Shown in pieces: positions 11,378-23,249 of a DNA stretch of 29,943 nucleotides; the first letter of the stretch is position 1, and each line of letters opens with the position of its first letter. The translations under genes were made by a program, and so were the position numbers. The notes under the pieces were generated by a model, which did no database searches, was not told the origin of the DNA, and saw only the letters and a list, made by a program, of their open reading frames with translations. Source of the stretch: an uncultured Pseudomonadota bacterium (GTDB lineage: Bacteria; Pseudomonadota; Gammaproteobacteria; Burkholderiales; Burkholderiaceae); contig CAMLIZ010000048.1 in assembly GCA_946480245.1 (NCBI GenBank), positions 1 through 29,943 on the forward strand. The letters run 5' to 3'.

Positions 11378-11851
11378 ATGCCTGCCATCCAATTGACTCC
11401 AGCCCAGCGCAAGACGCACAAGGCGGAGGCGCACCACCTGAATCCCGTCGTGCAGATCGGCGGCGACGGTCTCACACCCGCGGTGGTCAAGGAAGCCGAC
11501 GCGGCGCTCCGGGCACACGGGTTGATCAAGATCCGAGTCTTTTCGGAAGATCGTGAACAGCGCGCAGCGCTACTCGACCGGCTGGCCGACCAGTTGAACG
11601 CCGCGCCGATCCAGCACATCGGCAAGCTGCTGGTGCTCTGGCGGCCCGTGCCACCAAAGGAGCGGGCCGAGAACGACGAGCGCGGCCCCGGCGCACGGAT
11701 GGTCAAGATCGTCAAGTTCTCCAAGAGTGGCAACCACCGCCCGACGGTGAAGAAGGTGAAGGTGCTGGGCAACCAGCGCGTCACGGCCGGCGGCTCGATC
11801 AAACGGGCCCGCAAGCGCTCGGGCCCCAGCCTCAAGAAGACGGCCGCATAG
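11378..11851 (+). CDS. yhbY: YhbY family ribosome-assembly RNA-binding protein
   Basis: CRS1-YhbY (CRM) domain protein associated with pre-50S ribosomal particles. Residues 1-97 form the domain: [20 protein letters not shown], then the GxxG loop IGGDGLT (27-33), then HGLIKIRV. E. coli YhbY is about 97 residues; this protein has 157, with a basic C-terminal tail (about 108-157) rich in Lys and Arg. The ATG at 11378 gives the canonical N-terminus; the frame is open further upstream only across rlmE. The gene is divergent from rlmE with 21 bp between and overlaps the end of the DUF4149-type gene by 20 bp tail-to-tail. The tail may add RNA affinity (inference). Confidence 0.93.
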   Translation: MPAIQLTPAQRKTHKAEAHHLNPVVQIGGDGLTPAVVKEADAALRAHGLIKIRVFSEDREQRAALLDRLADQLNAAPIQHIGKLLVLWRPVPPKERAENDERGPGARMVKIVKFSKSGNHRPTVKKVKVLGNQRVTAGGSIKRARKRSGPSLKKTAA

Positions 11852-12290
11852 CGGCGGGCCGCGCCGCACGCCACGCAAGCACCAGCACGAGCAGCGTCTT
11901 CAGTCCATAGAAGCCCGCCGAAACGCTGTGCAGCACCGCGAACGAAAACGCGCCCTGCCCGGCGCGCGCTGCCGCCATCATCGGTTGCAGTGCAAAGTGG
12001 CCGGCCACGGTGCAAAACAGAGTGCCGAGCAATAGCACGAGTTCGGTGTTGAACGCTGAGCCCCGGCCCGCTTCCGAGCGGGCCTGTGCCACCGGCCGTT
12101 CGAGGACAACCAGCAATATGCCGACGCCGATACTGATGTCTGCTTCGATCTGGAACAGCCGTCCAGCGATGCGACCGGCATCGGTGTGCAGCAGCGTGGC
12201 AAAGGCGGCCGGCGCCGCCAGCACGCCGATCGCCAGCAGAACGCCGGCCCACAGTGCCGGCAACAGCACGCGCAGGCGGGCGGCGAGCAT
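11832..12290 (-). CDS. DUF4149-type integral membrane protein, function unknown
   Basis: Hydrophobic protein of 152 residues with four predicted membrane segments (about 5-28, 47-64, 84-103 and 116-140 from the ATG). The pattern, with an N-terminal Leu/Ala helix, a short loop containing HTDAGRIAGRLFQIE, and later FALQPMM and AVLHSVSAGFYGLKTLL, resembles the DUF4149 (TMEM205-like) family often found beside greA in betaproteobacteria. The ATG at 12290 overlaps the greA TGA (TGATG), so translation is probably coupled; a GTG one codon earlier is an alternative. The 3' end overlaps yhbY on the other strand. I do not assign a function. Confidence 0.85.
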   Translation of the reverse strand: MLAARLRVLLPALWAGVLLAIGVLAAPAAFATLLHTDAGRIAGRLFQIEADISIGVGILLVVLERPVAQARSEAGRGSAFNTELVLLLGTLFCTVAGHFALQPMMAAARAGQGAFSFAVLHSVSAGFYGLKTLLVLVLAWRAARPAAMRPSS

Positions 12291-12766
12291 CACTCGTAGC
12301 GCACGTCGACGATCTCGTAGCGCTTCATGCCGCCCGGCGCCACGACCTCTGCCACCTCGCCAGCCTCCTTGCCGATCATCGCGCGCGCGATCGGCGAGCT
12401 GATCGAGATCAGGCCGAGCTTCAGGTCCGCCTCGTCGTCGCCGACGATCTGGTAGGTCACCTCGGTGCCGGTGTCCTCTTCCTCCAGATCGACGGTGGCG
12501 CCGAACACGACGCGGCCGCCGGCATCGAGCGAGGCCGGGTCGATCACCTGCGCAGCCGCCAGCTTGCCTTCGAGCTCCTTGATGCGGCCCTCGATAAAGC
12601 CCTGCTTGTCCTTGGCGGCGTCGTATTCCGCGTTCTCGGACAGATCGCCCTGTGCGCGTGCCTCGGCGATCGCCTGGATCACCGCGTGGCGCTCGACGGT
12701 CTTCAGGCGGTGGAGTTCTTCCTTCAGCTTTTCGGCACCGCGCTTGGTGAGAGGGATGGTCGCCAT
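12290..12766 (-). CDS. greA: GreA transcription elongation factor
   Basis: Rescues backtracked RNA polymerase by stimulating cleavage of the nascent RNA 3' end. The 158 residues equal the E. coli length. The N-terminal coiled coil (about 1-75) carries the tip residues Asp41 and Glu44 in [13 protein letters not shown]; the C-terminal FKBP-like domain includes [19 protein letters not shown] chose ATG at 12766 ([10 protein letters not shown]) for family agreement; the open frame upstream runs through a terminator hairpin. The gene is followed by a DUF4149-type gene with a 1-nt overlap. Its start is only 23 nt below the carB terminator, so its own promoter must overlap that hairpin or greA depends on read-through. 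Confidence 0.97.
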   Translation of the reverse strand: MATIPLTKRGAEKLKEELHRLKTVERHAVIQAIAEARAQGDLSENAEYDAAKDKQGFIEGRIKELEGKLAAAQVIDPASLDAGGRVVFGATVDLEEEDTGTEVTYQIVGDDEADLKLGLISISSPIARAMIGKEAGEVAEVVAPGGMKRYEIVDVRYE

Positions 12767-12789
12767 GTCGATTCTTGAGAGGTCAAAGC

Positions 12790-12828
12790 AAAACCGCCGC
12801 CCGGGTCCGTCTCTGGACACGGCGGCGG
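12790..12828 (-). terminator. Rho-independent terminator between carB and greA
   Basis: Minus strand: CCGCCGCC (12821-12828) pairs perfectly with GGCGGCGG (12794-12801), with an inner GTCC/GGAC pair, and TTTT follows (12790-12793). It ends the carAB transcript. Because it lies in the immediate greA leader it may also attenuate greA transcription. Confidence 0.8.
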
Positions 12829-12845
12829 AGTGACGAACGCACAGT

Positions 12846-16092
<3,247 letters not shown>

Positions 16093-16100
<8 letters not shown>

Positions 16101-17250
16101 TGCAGGTCTCCATCAGCGCAACGAAACGGTCGAACAGGTAGCCGATGTCATGAGGTCCGGGTGAGGCCTCCGGGTGGCCCTGGAAGCAGAAGGCCGGCTG
16201 ATCTGTGCGGGCCAGGCCCTGCAAGGTGCCGTCGAACAAGCTCACGTGCGTGGCGCGCAAGTTGCCCGGCAGGCTGTTCTCGTCCACGGCGAAGCCGTGG
16301 TTCTGGCTGGTGATGCTGACGCGGCCGCTGTCCAGGTCTTTCACCGGATGATTGGCGCCGTGGTGGCCGAACTTCATCTTGAATGTGCGCGCGCCCGAAG
16401 CCAACGCCATGATTTGATGGCCCAGGCAGATGCCGAAGGTCGGCGTGCCGCTGTCGATCAGTTCGCGCGTGGCGGCGATGGCATAGTCGCAAGCTGCCGG
16501 GTCGCCGGGGCCATTGGCCAGGAAGATGCCATCCGGTCGCAGCTTCAGGACCTCAGCAGCGGGCGTCTGCGCCGGCAGCACGGTGAGACGGCAGCCCCGG
16601 CTGGAGAGCATGCGCAGGATGTTGCGCTTGACCCCGAAGTCATAGGCCACCACGTGGAAGCGCGGAGCGGTCTGCTGTCCGTAGCCAGCACCCAGCTTCC
16701 ACTCCGTCTCGGTCCATTCGTATGGCTGGCGCGTGGATACCACCTTGGCGAGATCGAGGCCGGTCATGTCGGGCGCGCCCTGCGCACGGCGGATCGCATC
16801 GTCAATGTCCGCCTGCACCACTGTGTGGCCGGCGACGAAGGTGGCGATGCAGCCGTTCTGCGCACCCTTGCTACGCAGCACACGGGTAAGGCGGCGCGTG
16901 TCGATGCCCGCGATGGCCACCGTGCCCTCGCGCTCCAAGTATTGCGGCAGCGTGAGCGTTTGGCGGAAGTTCGACGCGAGCACCGGCAGATCCTTGATGA
17001 TCAGGCCGGCGGCATGGACCTTCGAGGCTTCCACGTCCTCCTCGTTGACGCCGACGTTGCCGATGTGCGGATACGTCAGGGTGACGATCTGCTGGGCATA
17101 GCTGGGGTCGGTGAGGATTTCCTGGTAGCCGGTGAGCGCGGTGTTGAACACCACCTCACCCACCGTTCGACCGGCAGCGCCGATCGAGGTGCCTTGAAAG
17201 ACCGTGCCGTCTGCGAGTGCGAGAAGGGCGGGAGACAAGACGGGCAGCAC
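16093..17250 (-). CDS. carA: CarA carbamoyl-phosphate synthase small subunit
   Basis: Glutamine amidotransferase subunit that hydrolyses glutamine and channels ammonia to CarB. The 385 residues have an N-terminal CPSase small-chain domain ([14 protein letters not shown] to about 150) and a class I GATase domain with nucleophile Cys275 in FGICLGHQI and the His359/Glu361 pair in [11 protein letters not shown]. The start is GTG at 17250 with GGAG about 9 nt upstream; no better in-frame start exists. First gene of carAB; a -10 element about 135 nt upstream implies a leader that could carry regulation. Confidence 0.98.
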
Positions 17251-17390
17251 GGGAAAAGACTCCGGTTTGACGCGCCCAGCTCCGCTCTGGATCGACCTTG
17301 CGGTGCGATCGCTTGAGCTCGAGTCCGTGGGGGAAACCGAGTCGAGTTTCGCGAGGGCTGCGGCGTTAGAAGGTAAACCGCGGAAGTATA
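17251..17390 (-). promoter_or_regulatory. carAB promoter (-10) and 5' leader
   Basis: Minus strand TATACT (17385-17390) matches the -10 consensus at 5 of 6 positions; the corresponding -35 (TCGGTA) is poor. A start near 17378 gives a leader of about 128 nt before the carA GTG. The leader contains a small GAAAC/GTTTC hairpin and a C-run. I see no recognisable riboswitch and no clear terminator. Confidence 0.5.
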
Positions 17391-17628
17391 GCGTGAAGCC
17401 GGGTTTCTACCGACTCCCCCAGGCTGCGGCGATGACCAACCCGGCGTCCAGCACCCCACCTGGAAGCAAGCCGGCGGTGGGCTGCCTGATGCTGATGCGC
17501 CGCCGAGCACTTGAATTCACACCGTTCGGCGGCATCTTCGGCGGGCAACCGCCACTCGGCGCGGAACTAGAATGCCTGCGTTGGACCGAAGACCTTACGC
17601 TTCGTCAATCTTCTCCGGAGGTACATCG
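17391..17628 (+). promoter_or_regulatory. Upstream region and candidate promoter of the yccA-like gene
   Basis: This is the remainder of the 378-bp divergent gap between carA and the yccA-like gene. TAGAAT (17568-17573) matches 5 of 6 positions of the -10 consensus, with no good -35. A start near 17580 gives a leader of about 50 nt ending in GGAGG (17617-17621), 7 nt before the ATG. Short open frames in the gap have no ribosome-binding site, and I see no RNA gene or repeat. Confidence 0.4.
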
Positions 17629-18318
17629 ATGAACGAACGCCTGCAGACCGCCGCTCCCGGCTACACCGGTGCCGGCGCGCTGGCCGAGCAACGCAACCGG
17701 GTTTTGCGCAACACCTACTGGCTGCTGGCGCTATCGCTGGTACCTACGGTGCTGGGGGCCTGGATCGGCGTGAGCTTCCTCGCCGCCTACGGCCCGATCG
17801 TCACGCTGGTCAGTGCGCTCGCGGCATTTGCATTGATCTTCGTCGTGCACCGCACGCGCGAGTCCGCGGCCGGGGTGTACGCATTGCTCGGCTTCACGTT
17901 CGTGATGGGCCTGCTGCTCACGAATCTGCTGCTCTGGACCCTGCGCTACAGCAACGGCCCGCAGTTGATCATGACCGCGTTCGGCGGCACCGCGGGCGTG
18001 TTCCTCGCCATGGCGTCATTGGCCACGGTCATCAAGCGCGACCTGGGCGGGCTGCAGAAGTTCTTGTTCGTGGGCCTGGTGATTCTGGTGATCGCGGGCC
18101 TGATCAACCTCTTCGTGCACTCGACCGCAGCGATGCTGGCAATGAACGTGGCGGCGATGGGCCTGTTCTCGGCCTTCACCCTGGTCGACATCAAGCGCGT
18201 GATCGACGGCGGCGAGACGAACTACGTCACCGCCACGATGCAGATCTACCTGGACCTGTACAACGTCTTCACCGCGTTGCTGCAGTTGCTTGGCATCTTC
18301 GGCGGCCGGCGCGACTGA
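17629..18318 (+). CDS. yccA: YccA-like Bax inhibitor-1 (BI-1/TMBIM) family membrane protein
   Basis: Integral inner-membrane protein of 229 residues with about seven helices (beginnings near 30, 53, 82, 112, 145, 167 and 205). The N-terminal VLRNTYWLLALSL and the C-terminal GGETNYVTATMQIYLDLYNV are diagnostic of the YccA branch of the BI-1 family. In E. coli YccA is both a substrate and an inhibitor of FtsH and protects SecY when translocons jam; the same role is only inferred here, though ftsH lies about 7 kb away. ATG at 17629 follows GGAGG at 7 nt. Monocistronic: divergent from carA and closed by a strong terminator. Confidence 0.92.
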   Translation: MNERLQTAAPGYTGAGALAEQRNRVLRNTYWLLALSLVPTVLGAWIGVSFLAAYGPIVTLVSALAAFALIFVVHRTRESAAGVYALLGFTFVMGLLLTNLLLWTLRYSNGPQLIMTAFGGTAGVFLAMASLATVIKRDLGGLQKFLFVGLVILVIAGLINLFVHSTAAMLAMNVAAMGLFSAFTLVDIKRVIDGGETNYVTATMQIYLDLYNVFTALLQLLGIFGGRRD

Positions 18319-18339
18319 CTCCGCGTCCCGACTCGTGCG

Positions 18340-18368
18340 AAGGGCTCCCTGGTCGGGAGCCCTTTTTC
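18340..18368 (+). terminator. Rho-independent terminator after the yccA-like gene
   Basis: AGGGCTCCC (18341-18349) and GGGAGCCCT (18355-18363) form a perfect 9-bp stem with a 5-nt loop, followed by a T-run (18363-18367). The convergent rlmD stop codon sits directly on its 3' side; in the rlmD direction only two T residues follow the stem, so it works mainly for the plus strand. Confidence 0.9.
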
Positions 18369-19728
18369 ATTCTGCGCGGTCGAACACCGCCATGCTTTCC
18401 ACGTGCGCCGTGTGCGGAAACATGTTCACCGCCCCCGCCGCTGTGCAGCGATAGCCTGCTTGGTGCACCAGCAGGCCCGCATCGCGCGCCAGCGTCGCAG
18501 GGTTGCAGCTGACATACACGATGCGCTGCGGCGGTGCCCAGCCCGCGGGCGCCCCCGACAGATCCCGCTGCAGGTCGGCCAGCGCTTTGGCGAGCGCGAA
18601 GGCCCCTTCGCGCGGCGGATCCACCAGCCAGCGCTGGGCGCTGCCGTACTCGCAAAGTTCCCTGGGCGTCAGCTCGAAGAGGTTGCGCGCGGTGAAGCTC
18701 GTCTTGGCTTGCAAGCCATTGCGCAGCGCGTTCCCCCGCGCGCGTGCGACCAGCGCATCGCTGCCCTCGATGCCCAGCACCTGCGCGGCTCGCGTGGCGA
18801 TCGGCAGTGTGAAGTTGCCGAGGCCGCAGAACCAATCGATCACGCGATCACCGGGTTCCGCGGCGAGCAGCCGCAATGCGCGCCCCACGAGCACCGTGTT
18901 GATGTGGTGGTTCACCTGGGTGAAGTCGGTGGGCTTGAACGGCATGGCAATGCCGAACTCCGGCAGGGCGTAGGCCAGCTCCGGACCCTGCTCGTCGAGC
19001 AGGTGCACTGTCTCCGGGCCCTTGGGCTGCAGCCACCACTGCACGCCGTGCCGCTGCGCGAATGCGCGCAGACTGTGCAGATCGTCAGCGCCTAGCGGCT
19101 CGAGGTGGCGCAGCACCAGCGCCGTCACCTGGTCGCCGATGGCCAGCTCGATCTGCGGAATGCGATCGCGGTGCGCCATGTGGCCCACAAGGTCGCGCAG
19201 CGGCATCAGCAGCGCACTCACGTGCGGGGGCACGACGTGGCACTCCTGCATGTCGGCCACGTAGCGCGACTTGCGCTCGTGAAAGCCGACCAGCACGGTG
19301 CCCTTCTTCGGCACGTAGCGCACCGAAAAGCGCGCGCGATAGCGGTAGCCCCAAGTGGGGCCTTCAATCGGCCGCAGCACGCGTTCGGGCTTCACCTTGC
19401 CAAGATGCCAGAGGTTGTCTTCCAGCACGCGTTGCTTGATGGCCACTTGAGCCGACGCTTCGAGATGCTGCATCTTGCAGCCCCCACAAGCGCCGGCATG
19501 CAGTCCGAAATGCGGGCAGCGCGGCTGCACGCGCTGGCTGCTCTCGCGCGCCAGGGCCGTGAGCGTGGCTTGCTCCCACTGGTTCTTGCGGCGGTTCACC
19601 TGCACCTGCACCCGCTCGCCGGGGAGTGCGCCCTCGATGAACACCACTTTGCCTTCGGCGTTGTGGGCCACGCCCTGGGCCTCGAGGTCGAGCGATTCGA
19701 CCTGCAGCCACTCACTGCTGTCCGTCAT
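18367..19728 (-). CDS. rlmD: RlmD 23S rRNA (uracil-1939-C5)-methyltransferase
   Basis: SAM-dependent enzyme that makes m5U1939 in 23S rRNA. The 453 residues comprise an N-terminal TRAM domain (about 5-62), a 4Fe-4S site with Cys71, Cys81, Cys84 and Cys163 in the spacing typical of RlmD, and a Rossmann methyltransferase domain with [24 protein letters not shown] and the catalytic-cysteine motif [12 protein letters not shown]. The four cysteines separate it from TrmA, which lacks the cluster. It starts 10 bp after the exonuclease stop and is the last gene of the surE-to-rlmD run. Convergent with the yccA-like gene. Confidence 0.97.
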   Translation of the reverse strand: MTDSSEWLQVESLDLEAQGVAHNAEGKVVFIEGALPGERVQVQVNRRKNQWEQATLTALARESSQRVQPRCPHFGLHAGACGGCKMQHLEASAQVAIKQRVLEDNLWHLGKVKPERVLRPIEGPTWGYRYRARFSVRYVPKKGTVLVGFHERKSRYVADMQECHVVPPHVSALLMPLRDLVGHMAHRDRIPQIELAIGDQVTALVLRHLEPLGADDLHSLRAFAQRHGVQWWLQPKGPETVHLLDEQGPELAYALPEFGIAMPFKPTDFTQVNHHINTVLVGRALRLLAAEPGDRVIDWFCGLGNFTLPIATRAAQVLGIEGSDALVARARGNALRNGLQAKTSFTARNLFELTPRELCEYGSAQRWLVDPPREGAFALAKALADLQRDLSGAPAGWAPPQRIVYVSCNPATLARDAGLLVHQAGYRCTAAGAVNMFPHTAHVESMAVFDRAE

Positions 19729-19738
19729 AGGCGGCGGA

Positions 19739-20536
19739 TTATGTCCTCGGCTCCCACGCGGCGACGTACTCGCGCCAATGCGGCTCCTCGATGCCGCCCA
19801 GCGTCTGCTTGACGAAGGCGATCTCCTGCTCGTACTCGGCCTCGGTGAAGCCGCCGCGCATTTTCTGGAAGCGGCAGTACAGCAGGTAGGTGTTCATCAC
19901 GTCGGTTTCACAGTAGCGGCGGATCTCCTCCAACTCGCCGCGCAGGTAAGCGGGGTAGACCGCTGAGCCGTCCATGCCCAGCTTGCCGGGAAAACCACAC
20001 AGCTTGGCCATGGCATCCAGGGGCGCACTGGCGCGCGGCTGGTACATGGCCAGCAGGTCCATCAGGTCCAGGTGGCGCATGTGGTAGCGACCGATGTAGT
20101 TGTTCCACTTGAACTCGCGGTCGTCCTCACCGAGATCCCAGTACTTGCTGGCCACCACGCCATGGCGAAGCCCACGGTAGTGCAGCACCGGAAGGTCGAA
20201 GCCGCCGCCGTTCCAGCTCACCAGTTGCGGAACATGCTTCTCGACACTGTTGAAGAAGCTCTGGATCAGCCGGCCCTCCTGGCTCTGGCCTTCGGCTTCG
20301 CGGTCGACGAACGAGTGCACGCGCAAGCCTTCGGCATTGCGGAACACACAGGAGATCACGAGCACGCGCTGCAGGTGATGCGGCAGGAACTCGCTGCGCC
20401 CGTCTGCCGCCCGCTGTGCGATCTCGCTCGCGTAGACCTCGGCGTCGGGCACCGATGCATCGATGCCGCGCAGTGCGCGCAACCCCGCGATGTCGGGGAT
20501 CGACTCGATGTCGAAGGCGAGCACAGGCCAGACCAT
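19739..20536 (-). CDS. Predicted 3'-5' exonuclease of PolB-exonuclease type (DNA_pol_B_exo2 family)
   Basis: 265 residues with the three motifs of DEDDy exonucleases: ExoI AFDIES (Asp9, Glu11), Exo[12 protein letters not shown] (Asp114) and ExoIII Y208-CETD (Asp212). The pattern, including [15 protein letters not shown] and the closing EEPHWREY region, fits the family annotated as 'predicted 3'-5' exonuclease related to the exonuclease domain of PolB'. No polymerase domain is attached. Substrate and role are not established. It starts 11 bp after the rpoS stop and 10 bp before rlmD, so it may be cotranscribed with the stationary-phase sigma factor. Confidence 0.9.
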   Translation of the reverse strand: MVWPVLAFDIESIPDIAGLRALRGIDASVPDAEVYASEIAQRAADGRSEFLPHHLQRVLVISCVFRNAEGLRVHSFVDREAEGQSQEGRLIQSFFNSVEKHVPQLVSWNGGGFDLPVLHYRGLRHGVVASKYWDLGEDDREFKWNNYIGRYHMRHLDLMDLLAMYQPRASAPLDAMAKLCGFPGKLGMDGSAVYPAYLRGELEEIRRYCETDVMNTYLLYCRFQKMRGGFTEAEYEQEIAFVKQTLGGIEEPHWREYVAAWEPRT

Positions 20537-20547
20537 GCCAGCCCCCT

Positions 20548-21522
20548 CTAGAGAACCGCGTCGCGGTCGATGCCCTGGCGCATCATGCGGCGCTTGAGCT
20601 TCAGCAGCGCCTCCTGCTGGATCTGCCGGATGCGCTCGCGTGTGAGGCCCATCCGCTCGGCCAGCACCTCCAGCGTCTCGGGTTCGCGGTCGCGCAGGCC
20701 GTAGCGGCCGGCCAGCACCTCGCGCTCGCGCTCGGTCAACTCGGCCATTCCGTGATTCAGCAACTGCTCCACCTCATGGCCGAGCCTGATGCCCAGCGGA
20801 TCGGCCGCCTGCTCGTCGGGCACGGTGTCGAGCATCGAATCGCTGCCTTCGGGCGCGCTGCGCTCGAAGGGCGCGTCCAGCGACGAAGGCTGCTCCGCAA
20901 AACGAAGCAGGTCCGCCACCTCCTGGACCGGGCGACCGAGCGCGCCGGCGATCGCCTCCACGCCCACCGTGCGCTCCGGCGACAGGCGCGCTGCGTCGGA
21001 TTCGAGTGCGCGTCGCGCCTTCAGCACATGGCTGAGCTCGCGCACCACGTGCACCGGCAACCGCACCAGCCGCGCCTGGTGCATGATCGCGCGCTCGATG
21101 TTCTGTCGGATCCACCATGAGGCATAGGTGGAGAAGCGGAAGCCGCGTTCGGGTTCGAACTTGTCGATCGCGTGCATCAGGCCGAGGTTGCCTTCCTCGA
21201 TCAGGTCGGTCATTGGCAGGCCACGGCCGAGGTAGTTCTTGGCGATGCTGACCACCAGGCGCAGGTTGCGCTCGATCATCGCCTGGCGCGCCGCAAAGTC
21301 ACCGGCGCGCGCACGGGACGCGGTATCAAACTCCTCCGCAGCCGTCAGCAACGGAGCACGGCGGATCTCACGCAGGTACAGCTGCAGGGTGTTGCCCGCC
21401 TCCGGCTCGGCGCCGCCGAGCTCCGGCGCGAGCGGCACATGATCCGATGTCTCCGCAGGCGGCTCCGCGTCGGGCTGCTGCTCGAGCGCGTGGTCGGGTT
21501 GCGAATCGCGCTTGCGGATCAT
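20548..21522 (-). CDS. rpoS: RpoS stationary-phase / general stress sigma factor
   Basis: Sigma38-type group 2 sigma factor directing RNA polymerase to general stress genes. In 324 residues: a variable acidic N-terminus (1-44), region 1.2 (about 45-78, [19 protein letters not shown]), region 2 (about 85-155, with [30 protein letters not shown] and [18 protein letters not shown]), region 3 (about 165-245) and region 4 (about 256-315, [14 protein letters not shown] and [18 protein letters not shown]). It lacks the long 1.1 region of RpoD. ATG at 21522 lies 20 nt after the nlpD stop with only a weak GAAAG ribosome-binding site; the frame is open further upstream inside nlpD. The surE-pcm-nlpD-rpoS order confirms identity. 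Confidence 0.97.
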   Translation of the reverse strand: MIRKRDSQPDHALEQQPDAEPPAETSDHVPLAPELGGAEPEAGNTLQLYLREIRRAPLLTAAEEFDTASRARAGDFAARQAMIERNLRLVVSIAKNYLGRGLPMTDLIEEGNLGLMHAIDKFEPERGFRFSTYASWWIRQNIERAIMHQARLVRLPVHVVRELSHVLKARRALESDAARLSPERTVGVEAIAGALGRPVQEVADLLRFAEQPSSLDAPFERSAPEGSDSMLDTVPDEQAADPLGIRLGHEVEQLLNHGMAELTEREREVLAGRYGLRDREPETLEVLAERMGLTRERIRQIQQEALLKLKRRMMRQGIDRDAVL

Positions 21523-21542
21523 GCGCAGACTTTCGGCGCGGT

Positions 21543-22424
21543 TCAGCGCGCCGGCAGAAGCTTGGCAGGATCGATCGGCCTGCCCTGTTTGCGGATCTCG
21601 AAGTGCAACTGCACCCGATCCGAGTCGCTCGAGCCCATTTCGGCGATCTTCTGGCCGCGCTTGACGAGTTGGTCTTCCTTGACCAGCAGCGCCTGGTTGT
21701 GCGCGTACGCGGTGAGGTAGGTGTTGTTGTGCTTGACGATCACGAGATTGCCGTAGCCGCGCAACCCCGAACCGGCATATACCACGCGGCCATCGGCCGC
21801 CGCATAGACCGGGTCGCCCGCCTTGCCAGCGATGGCAAGGCCCTTGTTGCGCCCTTCGTCGAAGCTGGACACGACCGGCCCGTTGGCGGGCCATGACCAC
21901 GTGAGCTCATCCTCTTCACGCGGCGAGGGCAACGGCGCGACGATCTGGCCCACCGTTGGCGTGGAGGCCGGTGGCGCGCTCCCGGACGCGGGCACCGCGG
22001 GCGCCGACGCACCCAGCGGACGCGCTTCCACCTTCGACGGCGTCACCGGCTTGGCCGCAGCAACCGTGGGGTCGGAGCCTGGAGGTGCAACGCGCAGCAC
22101 CTGCCCCACCTCGATCATGTTGGGGTTGTCGATGTCGTTCCACTTGGCGATGTCGCGCCAGTTCTGGCCCGTTTCCAGGCCCACGCGGATCAGCGTGTCG
22201 CCCTGGCGCACGGTGAAGTAGCCTGGCTTGCCGGCGTTCTCGATGCCGGGCGGCGGCGGTTTCACGGCTTCAATCGGCGCGGAGGCCGCTGCAGCGGGCG
22301 GCCGCACGACAGCGCCGCGTTCCTCGACCGGCGCGCGGCGGGTCGGCGATGCGCATGCAGCGAGCATCGCCACCAGCACGAAGCCGGACACGACGCGCCA
22401 TGCACGCGAGGCTTGCACTCCCAT
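21543..22424 (-). CDS. nlpD: NlpD-like lipoprotein with LysM and degenerate M23 (LytM) domain
   Basis: Outer-membrane or periplasmic lipoprotein of 293 residues: lipobox LAAC with Cys24, Pro/Ala-rich linker, LysM peptidoglycan-binding domain (about 69-113, [20 protein letters not shown]), a second Ala/Pro linker and a C-terminal M23 fold (about 175-288). Two of the usual zinc/catalytic positions are changed: the first HxxxD is Asn193-x-x-x-Ala197, and the first His of the later HxH is Gln272 (His274 and His242 remain). It is therefore probably an inactive activator of an amidase, as E. coli NlpD is for AmiC. I chose ATG at 22424 over the TTG one codon earlier. In E. coli the main rpoS promoter lies inside nlpD. 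Confidence 0.93.
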   Translation of the reverse strand: MGVQASRAWRVVSGFVLVAMLAACASPTRRAPVEERGAVVRPPAAAASAPIEAVKPPPPGIENAGKPGYFTVRQGDTLIRVGLETGQNWRDIAKWNDIDNPNMIEVGQVLRVAPPGSDPTVAAAKPVTPSKVEARPLGASAPAVPASGSAPPASTPTVGQIVAPLPSPREEDELTWSWPANGPVVSSFDEGRNKGLAIAGKAGDPVYAAADGRVVYAGSGLRGYGNLVIVKHNNTYLTAYAHNQALLVKEDQLVKRGQKIAEMGSSDSDRVQLHFEIRKQGRPIDPAKLLPAR

Positions 22425-22442
22425 CAATGGTTCACCCAGTTC

Positions 22443-23249
22443 TCAAGCAACGCCCGATTTTAAGGGGACGAAGTGCACGGCCTCATGAACCTTTCGGTGC
22501 CAGCCTGCCTCGTCGCGGTCCACCACCATCAGCACCTGGCCGCCGCCACCGGCGGCCTGCATCGGCGCGACCAGACGCCCGCCGATCGCCAGTTGGTCCA
22601 GCCAGGCCTGCGGCAACTCATCGCCGCCGGCGGCCGCGATCATGCTGTCGTACGGCGCATTGGGCGCATGCCCCACTCGGCCGTCTCCGTACACGAGGCG
22701 CAGGTTGTGCCGCCGCAAGGGTGCGAGCAACTCGCGCGCCTTGTCGTGCAACGGTTTCAACCGCTCGATAGACACCACCTGGCCGGCCAGTTCGGACAGC
22801 AGTGCGGCCTGGTAGCCACAGCCCGTGCCGATCTCCAGCACGCGACCCAGCCCGTTGCGGCGCGCCGCGTCGCGGCCGGTGTACAGCAGCTCGATCATGC
22901 GCCCCACCACGGAGGGCTTGGAGATCGTCTGCCCCAGGCCGATCGGCAGGCTGGTGTCTTCATAGGCCTGTGCCACCAAGGCCGAATCGACGAACAGGTG
23001 ACGCGGCACCTTGCCCAAGGCCTGCAGCACCGGCTCGCAGCGCAGGCCCTGGGCGCGCAGCTTCTGCACCATGCGCGCACGCACGCCGGCCGAATCGAGG
23101 CCCACGCCCGTCGGTGCGGCGCGCCTTTGCGCGTCGAGCGCCGCTTCGTGCAGCGGACGTTGCGGGCGCAGCGTGTCGTCGGCCTTGCGGCGCGACGTGC
23201 CGGCCAGGCGCTCCAGTGCCACCGGAAATTTCGGGGGGCGCCCGCTCAT
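22443..23249 (-). CDS. pcm: Pcm protein-L-isoaspartate O-methyltransferase
   Basis: Repairs isoaspartyl damage in ageing proteins by SAM-dependent methylation. Core motifs: [22 protein letters not shown] motif [16 protein letters not shown], post-motif [10 protein letters not shown], and [17 protein letters not shown]. At 268 residues it is about 60 longer than the E. coli enzyme; the excess is an Arg-rich, low-complexity N-terminus before [12 protein letters not shown]. The ATG at 23249 overlaps the surE stop by 4 bp (ATGA), which supports the long form; an internal start near the core would remove the extension. nlpD begins 19 bp downstream. Confidence 0.95.
   Translation of the reverse strand: MSGRPPKFPVALERLAGTSRRKADDTLRPQRPLHEAALDAQRRAAPTGVGLDSAGVRARMVQKLRAQGLRCEPVLQALGKVPRHLFVDSALVAQAYEDTSLPIGLGQTISKPSVVGRMIELLYTGRDAARRNGLGRVLEIGTGCGYQAALLSELAGQVVSIERLKPLHDKARELLAPLRRHNLRLVYGDGRVGHAPNAPYDSMIAAAGGDELPQAWLDQLAIGGRLVAPMQAAGGGGQVLMVVDRDEAGWHRKVHEAVHFVPLKSGVA

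Noticed and set aside
20548..21900. rpoS extended upstream to a 450-residue protein
   Set aside because: The first 126 residues are an out-of-frame reading of nlpD; sigma factor similarity begins only after the ATG at 21522.
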